Shown in pieces: positions 8,609 through 17,629 of a DNA stretch of 40,149 bases. Source of the stretch: Rhodoferax sp. (GTDB lineage Bacteria; Pseudomonadota; Gammaproteobacteria; Burkholderiales; Burkholderiaceae_C). The notes beneath the pieces are model-generated. The model did not search any database. It saw only the letters and a list, made by a program, of their open reading frames with translations, and was not told where the DNA came from. The stretch covers positions 1 to 40,149 of the forward strand of contig JAIPCE010000009.1 in assembly GCA_021738345.1 (NCBI GenBank), written 5' to 3'. Both the position numbers and the translations under genes were made by a program. Position 1 is the stretch's first letter, and the number at the start of each line of letters is the position of its first letter.

Positions 8609-11574
8609 TGGTCACTCCGGCTAAACCAGGCCGTGACGTTGATGTGGCTCACGACAGCGCCGAAGGCAGGCCCTTGAATGGGTGCGACATTCATCACAAA
8701 CCAGCGTTTTTCAGTGGGCGAATGGCAAGGGTATTCAATGGAAAAACCGGGCAGACTGCCCTCCAGTACGGCACGTAAACCTCGCACGGCTGAGGCAGCG
8801 GAATCGCCGTCCTCGGGAAAGTCAACCTCGCATGCGTTCAGGTAGTTGCAGCCGGGACCCGAGAATTTAAGTTCCAAGTCGCCATTTGCCAGCGCAAAAC
8901 GTTTCCATGCAGCATTTACCATGCGAATGGTTCCATCGGGTTCCAGAACCGCTACATGTTCCGGCAGTCCATCCAGAATGCCTTGCAATCGTTTGGCGTC
9001 GTGGTAGGCGCTGACATCGACAAACGAGGTCACAGCACCCCGACCGGTGGTCGACGGAATTGCATAGGGCAGGATGCGCACAAACATCATTTTGTCGTTG
9101 TCCAGACTCGCGACCTCCCGCTCGATGACGCGATCAGTCTTCAGGGTCAATGCCAGGTCTTCCATCAAGCTCGGGTAGCGCAAACTGTGTGAGATGTCGT
9201 CTAGTGGTCGACCCAGATCCGTCTCGCGTAGTTTGAAAATGCTGGCAGCATCAGGACTGAAGCGTGTGATATGCATCTGGGTGTCAACAAAGACGGTGGC
9301 TACGCCGCTGGCTTTGCCCATGCTCTCCAAGTCAGCGTTGAGTTTGTTGAGCAACAGCATTTTTTCCTGGTATTCGGCGTTGACGGTGTTGAGCTCCTCA
9401 TTGACAGACTGCAATTCTTCATTGGAACTTTGTAGTTCCTCGTTTGACGCCATCAGTTCTTCGTTGGTCGCCTGCAACTCTTCGTTGGAGGTCTCGAGCT
9501 CTTCAATCGTTGCCTGCAGGCTTTCACGGGTGGCAGACAATTCTCGTTCCAGACCACTGATGCGGGTCATGGTTTCGGCACCTACGTCGACCGGCTTGCG
9601 TGCTTCTTTGACCGTGACCACTTCCGCCTCGAAGCAGAGCATGGTGAGGCGCTCAACTCCTTCGTTCTTGAGGTAATGCGCGGCCACCCGAACGGATCGC
9701 ACTTCACCGGTGCGCAGGCTGACTTCAATTGGGTCTGACAATAAAGAGCATTGGTCCTTGATGGACTTGTAAAGCAGGGCCGAAGCGATCGGCACCAGCG
9801 GGTCGAGCAGCAAGCGGTTGACCGCTAGGCTAGCGGATCCCTCCTTGGTCTGCATGAACGGATTGACGTCCCCAAACAAATGTACGGCCTCGTGCGACTC
9901 GTTAAAAATGATGGAGGGCGGGGCGTACTGCGCCAGCAACGCAGTGATCCCAGTGTCTGCCGGATTTGCGGCTACGGTCTGGATCGGCAACTTGCGCCGT
10001 GCTTCCGGGGACGTGAGTCGGACCCGGCTGCTGCTGGCTTTGTTGTGATGTTCCAACAAGGGCAGTATGCGGTCGGCGGTGCGCCGAAAGAGCTTGTGCT
10101 TGGCACTTATGACCTGCAGGGCGTCGGTCATCATGGCAACCGATTCGCTCGACCCCAAAAATAGGGTTGCTCCGCTATTGAGTGCATACAGCAAGGCATG
10201 CAGCACCCGCTCTTGCGCCGCAGGTTTGAAGTAAATCAGGGTATTACGGCACACCACCAGGTCCATCTTGGTGAAAGGCGGATCTGACAACAGATTCTGG
10301 CGTGCAAAGACAATGCACTGGCGCAGATCGTTTTTTATCAGAAAGGCATTGCCCTTGTTGGTAAAGAAACGCTCCAGACGCTCTGGAGAAATTTCTGCTG
10401 CAATGGTCTCGCGGTAGCTGCCAACGCCGGCCTTTTCGACTGCTTGATGGTCGACGTCGGTGGCAAAAATCTTGAGTGTCGGCCAGCGCTTTTGCTTCTC
10501 GAACGCTTCGATGAACAACATGGCGATGGAATACGCCTCTTCGCCGGTTGCCACGCCAGCGATCCAGACGCGAATCGTGTCGCCGGAATCGATGCGTCCC
10601 ACCAATGGGGCAATGACCTTTTCTGCCAGCAATTCGAAGGCTTCTGGGTCACGAAAGAAACTGGTGACCGAAATCAGCATCTCCCGGCGCAGGATGAGCA
10701 TTTCTTCGCGATTGCTCTCAAGCAGTTCGAGATACTGGTGCAGCTCCGGGGTATGGCGGGCCTGCATGCGCCGCTCCAGGCGACGCATGATCGTGGCAGG
10801 TTTGTAATCGGAAAAATCGATGCCGCCGAGCTGGTACAACAACTGCAGGATTTCTGCAAAAACATCGTCGTTGGTCAGTGCGGCATGGGGTGTTACCGGC
10901 AGCACCGGCCGCTGGTCCTCATAGGGCTCGTTGCGCAAATGGGCCAGCAGGCGCAGCGGGAGTTCGTCTGCCGGCAGAATCGAACCCATCACCCCGGTTG
11001 CGATCGCACTGCGCGGCATGCCGTCAAATTTGGAGGATTCGGGCTCTTGCGCCATCAGGAATCCGCCGGCTGCATGGATTGCAACAGCACCGCGTGTGCC
11101 ATCGGTACCGGTGCCCGAGAGGATGATGCCAACCGCCTTTGCCCCATAGACCTCTGCCAACGAAGAAAAGAAGATGTCGATGGGCAAGGTCAGCCCTTGC
11201 GTTTTCTTGGGTTTCAGGTGCAAATGGCCTGGCGATACATGCATGATGGAACCCGGCGGTATCAGATAGACCCGGTCGGCTTGAATCGGCATATCTTCTT
11301 CAACCATGATGACCGGCATCTGGGTGTGTCGTGACAACAAGGTGTTCATCATGCTCTTGTGGTCAGGCGAGAGATGCTGTACCACCACAAAGGCGGCTCC
11401 GCTGGTCGTAGGACAAGTTGCAAAAAAGCGCTCTAGGGCGTCCAGGCCACCCGCAGATGCACCAATGCAAACGACATGTCCATCAAATTTTGGCAAGGTG
11501 GGTCGGGCAGTCAAGCCCGCCAAGGGCGCTTCGGTTTCAGCGGTGTCGCCCTTTTCAGCAGAAAATTCAGTCAT
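8605..11574 (-). CDS. CheB-CheR-PAS fusion protein, no kinase or output domain
   Basis: A 989-residue cytoplasmic fusion. Residues about 30-215 are a CheB methylesterase domain with the triad S40 (GASAGG), H67 (QHLSPDH) and D158 (GTGTDG), lacking a receiver domain. Residues about 235-500 are a CheR methyltransferase, with VATGEEAYS for AdoMet binding and VCRNTLIYF. A long coiled coil of SNEELQ-type heptads (about 690-740) and two PAS domains follow. Family members usually end in a histidine kinase or GGDEF module; this one stops after the second PAS, and the next gene, overlapping by 4 bp, continues with PAS-GGDEF-EAL. AAGGA lies at a good distance from the ATG. No chemoreceptor or CheA gene is in the window, so the methylated partner is unknown. 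Confidence 0.9.
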   Translation of the reverse strand: MTEFSAEKGDTAETEAPLAGLTARPTLPKFDGHVVCIGASAGGLDALERFFATCPTTSGAAFVVVQHLSPDHKSMMNTLLSRHTQMPVIMVEEDMPIQADRVYLIPPGSIMHVSPGHLHLKPKKTQGLTLPIDIFFSSLAEVYGAKAVGIILSGTGTDGTRGAVAIHAAGGFLMAQEPESSKFDGMPRSAIATGVMGSILPADELPLRLLAHLRNEPYEDQRPVLPVTPHAALTNDDVFAEILQLLYQLGGIDFSDYKPATIMRRLERRMQARHTPELHQYLELLESNREEMLILRREMLISVTSFFRDPEAFELLAEKVIAPLVGRIDSGDTIRVWIAGVATGEEAYSIAMLFIEAFEKQKRWPTLKIFATDVDHQAVEKAGVGSYRETIAAEISPERLERFFTNKGNAFLIKNDLRQCIVFARQNLLSDPPFTKMDLVVCRNTLIYFKPAAQERVLHALLYALNSGATLFLGSSESVAMMTDALQVISAKHKLFRRTADRILPLLEHHNKASSSRVRLTSPEARRKLPIQTVAANPADTGITALLAQYAPPSIIFNESHEAVHLFGDVNPFMQTKEGSASLAVNRLLLDPLVPIASALLYKSIKDQCSLLSDPIEVSLRTGEVRSVRVAAHYLKNEGVERLTMLCFEAEVVTVKEARKPVDVGAETMTRISGLERELSATRESLQATIEELETSNEELQATNEELMASNEELQSSNEELQSVNEELNTVNAEYQEKMLLLNKLNADLESMGKASGVATVFVDTQMHITRFSPDAASIFKLRETDLGRPLDDISHSLRYPSLMEDLALTLKTDRVIEREVASLDNDKMMFVRILPYAIPSTTGRGAVTSFVDVSAYHDAKRLQGILDGLPEHVAVLEPDGTIRMVNAAWKRFALANGDLELKFSGPGCNYLNACEVDFPEDGDSAASAVRGLRAVLEGSLPGFSIEYPCHSPTEKRWFVMNVAPIQGPAFGAVVSHINVTAWFSRSDQ

Positions 11575-11995
11575 CGGAACGGTCCTTTTTCACTTTTATA
11601 ACGCAGTGTCGAAGTCCGCGAAAATTTCGGTGATTTCCGACAAGATGTGCGTGGCTTCTGGGGGGCATCAGGGTAAATTCGATCACAGGCACCTCTGTCA
11701 TTCCCGCCCATGCGGGAAACCAACACGCACCCGATTCCCGCCTTTGCAGCACTTTCGATGCAAGCGGCAGTTCATTCTGTCCAGGTTCACCTTGAACGTA
11801 TTGACGAGGGTCAAGTTTCTGCGCCAGACACCAAACCCTGGAACTCGCCAGACCGGTGACAGGTGCCAGTCAAGTACGTTCAAAGGGATGTGCAGCGTTG
11901 ATCTGTGGAGTAGAACCTGGCCCTGGTGGATGTTGCAGCCAGCCCCCTATTTCCCTTTCCAAGAGGAGACCTACATCACTTGAATTACGCCCCTG
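11575..11995. other. Geneless interval with a REP-like hairpin and possible MITE-end remnant
   Basis: No coding region is supported. It must hold the promoter for the CheB-CheR operon. It contains a short hairpin (11701-11718) related to the one at 15627-15652. At 11966-11993 a segment reading GAGACCTACATCACTTGAA resembles the right end of the element at 1237-1419. I saw no convincing sigma-54 or sigma-70 boxes. Confidence 0.5.
11697..11718. repeat. REP-like hairpin (degenerate)
   Basis: GTCATTCCCGC followed by CCAT and GCGGGAA gives a 7-bp stem, TTCCCGC with GCGGGAA. It shares the left arm and geometry with the perfect hairpin at 15627-15652, so the two are probably copies of one dispersed repeat. 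Confidence 0.6.
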
Positions 11996-13492
11996 TCAGT
12001 GGGCGGTGGTCGGCGTGTCTTTGCCAGATTTGCGCGTTTTTCCCTGGCGCTTGGCAGCTAAGGGCGTGGCGGTGAGTAGCGGTGGGTGCGCCAATGCCAG
12101 ATACTCCTGAAAGCTGTTGCGCAGGCTCTGGGCAAAAACATCTGGATCGGGCACTTGCTCGTAGCATGCAGTAAACGAGATAACGATGGACTCGTTGTAG
12201 CCCGTGACAGAAAAAACCAAACCCATACCATCTGATATGGGCATGATGGCTGAAATGTAGGTAAGGCGCGCCCCTTGCAGATACAGCGGCTGACTCGAAC
12301 CTGGCACATTGGTGATTGCGCAATTGGCCAGCGGCACCCAGTCGCCCAATTGGGAGGACGCTGAACGTAGCATGCGGCTGGTGGCGGCAATGGCCACTGA
12401 AGGTGTGTTTTGCGCAAGTTGTGTCAACTCGCGTGCGCTAATAGCCTGCGCCATCGTGCTGGACGAAGCGCTCTCTGAATGTATGGCGGCAAGTCTCTGC
12501 ACTGGATCAGCAATATGGGTTGCCAGCGCAATGCGCGCCCAGGAAAAATTGGCCAGAGCATCGCTGTCTGTCGCACCATGCACTGCCACGGGCGCTGCAG
12601 CCACCAGACTTTCTGCGGGCAACTCGGCTTGCAAATCAAGATAGCGCCTCAGGCCGCCGGAGCAAACGGCCAGAACGACGTCATTGACCGTCGCGCCGGG
12701 TACCAGGCGGCGGATGGATTTGAAGTCGGCGAGGGCGAAGCGCCGGGTATCAAAGACGCGGTGCGGCGATACTTCAGAGCTAAAGCGGGTCAGCGGGAAG
12801 GGGTGCGGGCGGCCGGCAAACTCACCGATGAAGGTATTGAGGGTCGCCTTGAGCGCAATCCAGCCGCTGGTCACGGGCTGTTTCATCCGAAACGGCAAGG
12901 TTGCAAAGTTGAACCACGCCATACCGAGTAAGCTCAAATTGCCCGGCACGCGCTCTGGAAACCATGGCGCTGACGGCGCGGGTGCGCTGGCAGTTGGCGC
13001 CAGGTCATGCAACAGAGCGGTAATTTCATTGCCGCGCACCACGTCTATTGCCGCATGATGCACCTTGAGCAGCACTGCAAAGCTGCCCACCGGCAAGTCG
13101 AGAAAACTGTCCAGACCCTCGATGACATACATCTCCCACAGAGGTCTTTGCAAATCCAGGGGACGCGCATGGATGCGCGACGCCTGGATGCAAAACTGTC
13201 TCCAATCGCCAGGTTTGGGCAATGCGATATGGCGCACATGGTACGAAATATTAAAATTGTCGTCTTCGACCCAGTAGGGATAGTCCAGGTCAAGCGGGAC
13301 ACGCAAAATTTTTTCGCGGAAATTGGGAAGTCGGTCCAGGCGACTTTCGAGTTGCGCCAGGATTTGCTTGAAGCGCACTACGCCACCGGGCGCGGTGGAC
13401 TGGTCATAGATATGCAACAAGCTGACGTTGGAATTGGCATGTGCCGTGTCAGAGTAAATAAACGCGGCGTCGTGTTCGCTGAGTTGTCGCAT
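11996..13492 (-). CDS. WS/DGAT-family acyltransferase (wax ester / triacylglycerol synthase)
   Basis: A 498-residue acyl-CoA-dependent acyltransferase of the bacterial wax ester synthase/diacylglycerol acyltransferase family, which makes storage neutral lipids at the inner membrane. Visible family signatures are the N-terminal LSEHDAAF, RPLWEMYVIEGL (about 116-127), the catalytic segment HHAAIDV at 145-151, NDVVLAVCSGGLRRYL and the late TNVPGSSQPLYL. The active-site motif is normally HHxxxDG; here both histidines and the aspartate are kept but the glycine is valine. The start at 13492 is chosen over an upstream in-frame start at 13630, because the longer form would overlap the preceding gene by over 100 bp and AAGGACG precedes the ATG. 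It follows the hydrolase by 19 bp, so the two form an operon. Confidence 0.9.
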   Translation of the reverse strand: MRQLSEHDAAFIYSDTAHANSNVSLLHIYDQSTAPGGVVRFKQILAQLESRLDRLPNFREKILRVPLDLDYPYWVEDDNFNISYHVRHIALPKPGDWRQFCIQASRIHARPLDLQRPLWEMYVIEGLDSFLDLPVGSFAVLLKVHHAAIDVVRGNEITALLHDLAPTASAPAPSAPWFPERVPGNLSLLGMAWFNFATLPFRMKQPVTSGWIALKATLNTFIGEFAGRPHPFPLTRFSSEVSPHRVFDTRRFALADFKSIRRLVPGATVNDVVLAVCSGGLRRYLDLQAELPAESLVAAAPVAVHGATDSDALANFSWARIALATHIADPVQRLAAIHSESASSSTMAQAISARELTQLAQNTPSVAIAATSRMLRSASSQLGDWVPLANCAITNVPGSSQPLYLQGARLTYISAIMPISDGMGLVFSVTGYNESIVISFTACYEQVPDPDVFAQSLRNSFQEYLALAHPPLLTATPLAAKRQGKTRKSGKDTPTTAH

Positions 13493-13511
13493 GGTGCGTC
13501 CTTGACTGAAA

Positions 13512-14348
13512 TCAGGTGCCCGTTGTGTTATCGGCATTCGCCGCCGAAGTGCTTCGCCAAATGCGACCGAGCAGTCCCTTGGGCGCGAAGGACTGCCAAT
13601 TGCCCTCAGGCTGTGCCAGTCGATCAGCAACGATCGACAGCACTATGCCGTTAAAGCCCAGGCCGATGTGGCTGCCGGGTACCTGGATGTTTTCGTGCAA
13701 GGACGGGTCGCCATCGATGGTGGCCTCCTGGGGCGGGACCACGCCATCGGTCAGCGAATACAGGCAACTGGTAGGAATTGGCAGGCGGCGGTGCTCGCGC
13801 ATGGCCTTGGCACGCGGCTGCATGAGGTGGGCAGAGGCACCGAGCCGGTGCGAGACCAGGCGATAGAGCGCCTTGAGGGCGGGCGGTGATTGGTTGCCAA
13901 CGGTGTCGACACTGACCGGGCTGCCCAAAGTGATGATGGAGCGCACACACTCCTGGGTGCTCTCGGCGCTGTACAGCGAAAACACTCCGCCCAGACTCCA
14001 GCCCACGAGGCTGACCTTGCGACCGGTAATATGGTGCAAATAACGAATCTTCTGGGGCAATGCGTTCGCATGCTTGCTGCGAAAACCCACGTTGCGGCCC
14101 AAACCCCAGGTGTGTACGTCGTATCCCTTGTTTTGCAGAAAGAGCCGCAACGCAACAAGGGAAGCTTCGCCGGCCATAAACCCGGGGACCAAAACGACCG
14201 GGTGTCCGTCGCCCTGGGGTGCCGCAGCCAGCAAGGGCAAGGAGGCAGGCAAAAGTGCCATTTCCATGAAGATTCTGGCTTCCAGCAGTGAGCTCAATGC
14301 ACTGGGAGACCCCACATGGGGATGACGAACGACCGGGTGACGAGACAT
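13512..14348 (-). CDS. Alpha/beta hydrolase (esterase/lipase-like)
   Basis: A 278-residue alpha/beta-fold hydrolase. The oxyanion segment VVLVPGFMAGE (about 52-62) and the nucleophile elbow GWSLGG (serine in the GxSxG pattern) are clear; the phrase GSHIGLGFNG near the C-terminus supplies the expected catalytic histidine. No signal peptide is evident, so it is probably cytoplasmic. AGGAG sits 8 bases before the ATG. The WS/DGAT gene begins 19 bp downstream, which suggests a role in making or breaking down neutral lipid or acyl esters, but the substrate cannot be read from the sequence. Confidence 0.85.
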   Translation of the reverse strand: MSRHPVVRHPHVGSPSALSSLLEARIFMEMALLPASLPLLAAAPQGDGHPVVLVPGFMAGEASLVALRLFLQNKGYDVHTWGLGRNVGFRSKHANALPQKIRYLHHITGRKVSLVGWSLGGVFSLYSAESTQECVRSIITLGSPVSVDTVGNQSPPALKALYRLVSHRLGASAHLMQPRAKAMREHRRLPIPTSCLYSLTDGVVPPQEATIDGDPSLHENIQVPGSHIGLGFNGIVLSIVADRLAQPEGNWQSFAPKGLLGRIWRSTSAANADNTTGT

Positions 14349-14490
14349 AGAGGCGACTCCTGCACTGTGAACCGACTCACAGTTTAGAAGGGTTTCGGGT
14401 GAAATAGTTTAGCAGGGCTGCCTAATGCAGCAGCCCACAGTCACCTAGGTGTCAAACTCCATCGGCTGGGGGTGGGCAGGGGCGACTTTG

Positions 14491-15522
14491 TCAGGTGTGT
14501 GCCGCGCTGCGAGCATGCGTCGCTGCGCTGGCGCGCTGTGGGCCTTTGGCACTGCGCTGACGCCACCACAAGCCCAAGCCCGCCGCCAGCGTCAAGGCGC
14601 CAAACATGGATGCAGCGTGCTGGGCATCGCGTTCCCACGAGGCAAAAATGGCGCGCAATGGACGATCAACCGCCACCACCATGGGTTTGTCCATGGCCAA
14701 TGCTTTGGGGTGAATGGTCCGCATGGCAATCAGGCGCTCGTCACCGTCAAATGCAAGTTGCCCCGTAAACACATTGGCCTCACGTTCGGTCTGCAGGTGC
14801 CGGGCAAAGAAGGAACCCGGTTGCACCAGGTTGACCCCACCGATGTATTTGCTGTTGGGTGCCATCAGAAACGGGACACCGTCACCATGCACCAGACTGG
14901 CCCGAGTGTCTGGCCGGTATAGCACCGAGTGCAGCAAAACCCGGAACTCTTCGGCGTCCAGGCCAGCGACCACCATGCCGTCAAACTGACCGCTGCTGTC
15001 CGGCACCATACGTACCAGATTCATGGTGAAGTTGCCGAGCTTGGAGGTAAATGGGGGTCGGACGTAGAGCGTGTCGGGGTTGGGGTTTTTTTGTACGGCC
15101 TGAAAATAGTCACGTTCGGCAAAATTTTGACCGACCAATTCGGGTTTGTCCGACGCCAAAACCGTACCATTCGCGTCAAATACCAAAAAGGTGAGCACGC
15201 CTGGCATGGCATTGTTCAGTGCCATGAGGTGCTGCGCAGCCAATGTATAGCCCCCGCTTTGGGCGCGCCAGGCCGGTACTTCTTTGACCAGACCCGCCAG
15301 CACCGCATTGATGGAACTGAATTGGCGCGCCATGTTGGTACTGACCATGCTGCACTGATCGCTGAGCCGGTCTCGTTCACGTTGGTCGACACGGACGTGT
15401 CGGTTGTGGAAAAAATAGACCTGGTAGCTGCCGAACAGCAGAAAAAAAGCAGCAAAAACCAGCCACTCCCTGGTTGTGCTTCTGAGGTGGATGCGGCCCA
15501 CCGACGCAGCGATTGCATTCAT
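14491..15522 (-). CDS. Free-standing Cache-type sensor membrane protein without output domain
   Basis: A 343-residue protein with a short cytoplasmic N-terminus, one membrane segment (about 19-37), a large periplasmic region of about 260 residues with double-Cache features (VFDANGTVLASDKPELVGQNFAERDYF and the later MVVAGLDAEEF), a second membrane segment (about 300-322) and a roughly 20-residue tail. Such domains normally feed a kinase, GGDEF or chemoreceptor module; here the protein ends at the tail. The start at 15522 has AAGGTGA upstream; a longer in-frame start at 15585 lacks support. It lies between the multihaem cytochrome and the hydrolase on the same strand. It may be a truncated sensor or may signal through a partner protein. 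Confidence 0.8.
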   Translation of the reverse strand: MNAIAASVGRIHLRSTTREWLVFAAFFLLFGSYQVYFFHNRHVRVDQRERDRLSDQCSMVSTNMARQFSSINAVLAGLVKEVPAWRAQSGGYTLAAQHLMALNNAMPGVLTFLVFDANGTVLASDKPELVGQNFAERDYFQAVQKNPNPDTLYVRPPFTSKLGNFTMNLVRMVPDSSGQFDGMVVAGLDAEEFRVLLHSVLYRPDTRASLVHGDGVPFLMAPNSKYIGGVNLVQPGSFFARHLQTEREANVFTGQLAFDGDERLIAMRTIHPKALAMDKPMVVAVDRPLRAIFASWERDAQHAASMFGALTLAAGLGLWWRQRSAKGPQRASAATHARSAAHT

Positions 15523-15626
15523 TGTGTCACCTTGGCTCCCTGCCCGATCACCGTGAGCCTCGAAGCACGCCGATAAACCAAGCAAAAAAGATTATGACAG
15601 ACCGGAGGGGTAACTACTCACTTGTC

Positions 15627-15652
15627 GTCATTCCCGCGAAGGCGGGAATGAC
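15627..15652. repeat. REP-like perfect hairpin
   Basis: An 11-bp perfect stem, GTCATTCCCGC (15627-15637) with GCGGGAATGAC (15642-15652), closes the loop GAAG. It lies 21 bp past the end of the multihaem cytochrome gene. No T run follows in either direction, so it is better seen as a dispersed intergenic repeat than as a terminator, though it could stabilise the cytochrome mRNA 3' end. Confidence 0.8.
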
Positions 15653-15673
15653 GGGTTGGGTGCCGCACGCTGC

Positions 15674-17596
15674 CTACAGTTGGCGGGTGTCGTGGCACGC
15701 CGCGCCACAGGCGTTGGTGTAGGGTATTGGCATGGCTGATCCAGGGGCGACACCCTTTACACCTACGTTGTCCTTGCGTGGTACATCGTAAATGTGCGAG
15801 GTGATGTCGTTCATCCAGTAGTTCTTGCCGTCTTTTCCGATCAATCCCTTGCCCATACCGGCACCCGTTTGCATCGTCTTGGTGTTGTGGCAGGCGGCAC
15901 AGGTGATCTTGGCTGGGTCGACCGTGCACTTGGCCTTTTCGACCAGGTGCTTTTTCATATCGGTGCTGTTTTTGTGGCAGGTGGTGCAGGACTCGTCGGA
16001 CTTGGAGGCGGTCTTCAGCTGGTGCTCAAACTTGGCATTGCCGTGGGTTTCGTGGCAATCGGCGCAAGAAACCAGCTGGGTGCCGTTGCGGTACTTGGAC
16101 GATTTGAGGAAGTCGGTGTACTGCTGGTGGTGCGACTTGGAGTGCAAGCCATCGGCCCAGTAGTCGTTCTTGGCTGCGTCTTCGCGGGTGGTGTAGTCCT
16201 TGAGGTAGACGTTGCGTGCGGTACCCGGCAACATCATCTTGTTGTCCTTGTTCACCGGTTGGTCATTGGCCAGGTTACCCTGGGGACGGCTGTGGCATTG
16301 ACCGCAAATCATGTCGGCACGCTCGGCAGCCAGCTTGTTGGGGCTGACGATGGTGGACGGCATATTGATTTCGTCGGCTTTGTTGTGGGCTGAACCCGGA
16401 CCGTGGCAGGTCTCGCAACCCATATTGATTTCATTGGGCTTGCCGTCGCCGTCAATGTCAAACTCGCCATTGCGGTCGTTGTTGGACCCGGCCTTGTAGT
16501 CGCCCGCTGCGGTCTTGGTCAGGGTGTAGGCGTTGTAATGGCACGAGGCGCATTCCTTGTCAAAGGACTTGCCTTGGGGCGGATTTGCCAGCTTGCTGGT
16601 CTGCTCGTTGTAAAACCAATCGGCGTGGTAATCGCGCCAGGGTTTGCGGCTACGGTCGGCGAAAGAGTCGTCACCGAGCTGGTTGAACTGTACGAACGGG
16701 AATAGATTGGGACCGACTCGCACCAAGTAGCGCTGCTTGTAGACACCGCCGCCATAGGTCATTTCGACCGGGTAGATGCGTGGCGGATCTTTGGGGTCCT
16801 TGAGGTTTTCGGCTTTGAACTTCAGTGAACCGTCAGTGTCCTTGTAAAACGTGGTGGTGAAGCTCACGCTCGCGGCATCGGCCGGGGCCTTGGTGCTGAT
16901 CTGGTACTTGTCAAAGCCGCGCGACTTGTCGTAGCCCGAGAACCAGAACTTGGAGCCAGCCATGAGCTGGTTGAGTCCCTTGTTGTAGTCGGGGAAGTTT
17001 GAGAAATCTTGCAATTTGCTGGGTTTTCCGATGACCGTGATGCCAAGGCGGTGCAAGGTCTTGGTGAAGTGCTTTTGTCCTTCATGGCACTCGATGCATG
17101 CTGAGGTTCCGATGTATGTCGCGCCGGGTGGGGTGTTGCCAGACACTTTGATGCGCAGAGGTGCCTGGTTGAGCTCTGCGGTCGTTAGCGCTTTGCGGGA
17201 CTTGTCACCACCGGGCAGGTAGGTGGCATCTTTGGGTTCGACATAGACATAATATTTGCCACCCTGCACATAGCCAAAGTTGAATTCGCCCTTGGCGTTG
17301 GTTTTTGTCTTTTGGTAACGGTCCCGGTTGGCAGCTAGGTTGTCCTCCAAGGGCTCGTCGTTTTTGGCGTCCTTCTTGATCTCTATGGGGGTCTTGCCCA
17401 TGGCAGCGACATCGCTGGCGGGGATCAGGATCACCGTGGCATCGGCCACCTTCTGGAAGGTCTCGGTGTTGCCATCTTCTACCACCCCGGTTACCGCAAC
17501 ATCAGGGAGTTGGTTTCCGGTTTGGGTGCAGCCAAACAGCAACAGCGCTGAAGACAGCGCGAGCATGCCGCCACCGACAGTAACAAGCTTTTTCAT
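15674..17596 (-). CDS. Multihaem cytochrome c lipoprotein with N-terminal regulatory-like domain
   Basis: A 640-residue lipoprotein: the signal peptide ends in LLFGC (lipidated C23). Residues about 34-150 form a carboxypeptidase-regulatory-like beta domain. The first haem motif is CIECH (167-171); later come CASCH, CETCH, CGQCH, CADCH, CTTCH and CAACH, and the last 15 residues hold CGAACH, a CX3CH variant. That makes seven classical sites plus one unusual one. It is probably a membrane-anchored periplasmic or cell-surface electron carrier, with partner unknown. The start at 17596 is fixed by the lipoprotein signal and AAAGGA upstream; an in-frame extension to 17743 would run through the promoter. 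It follows the kinase/regulator pair and has its own sigma-54 promoter. Confidence 0.9.
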   Translation of the reverse strand: MKKLVTVGGGMLALSSALLLFGCTQTGNQLPDVAVTGVVEDGNTETFQKVADATVILIPASDVAAMGKTPIEIKKDAKNDEPLEDNLAANRDRYQKTKTNAKGEFNFGYVQGGKYYVYVEPKDATYLPGGDKSRKALTTAELNQAPLRIKVSGNTPPGATYIGTSACIECHEGQKHFTKTLHRLGITVIGKPSKLQDFSNFPDYNKGLNQLMAGSKFWFSGYDKSRGFDKYQISTKAPADAASVSFTTTFYKDTDGSLKFKAENLKDPKDPPRIYPVEMTYGGGVYKQRYLVRVGPNLFPFVQFNQLGDDSFADRSRKPWRDYHADWFYNEQTSKLANPPQGKSFDKECASCHYNAYTLTKTAAGDYKAGSNNDRNGEFDIDGDGKPNEINMGCETCHGPGSAHNKADEINMPSTIVSPNKLAAERADMICGQCHSRPQGNLANDQPVNKDNKMMLPGTARNVYLKDYTTREDAAKNDYWADGLHSKSHHQQYTDFLKSSKYRNGTQLVSCADCHETHGNAKFEHQLKTASKSDESCTTCHKNSTDMKKHLVEKAKCTVDPAKITCAACHNTKTMQTGAGMGKGLIGKDGKNYWMNDITSHIYDVPRKDNVGVKGVAPGSAMPIPYTNACGAACHDTRQL

Positions 17597-17629
17597 GGTT
17601 TTCCTTTGGACAAAGTGAACAGGGCCGGT

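Noticed and set aside
14415..14436. Terminator between the Cache and hydrolase genes
   Set aside because: GGGCTGC/GCAGCCC can pair but the loop is 8 bases and no T run follows in either direction.
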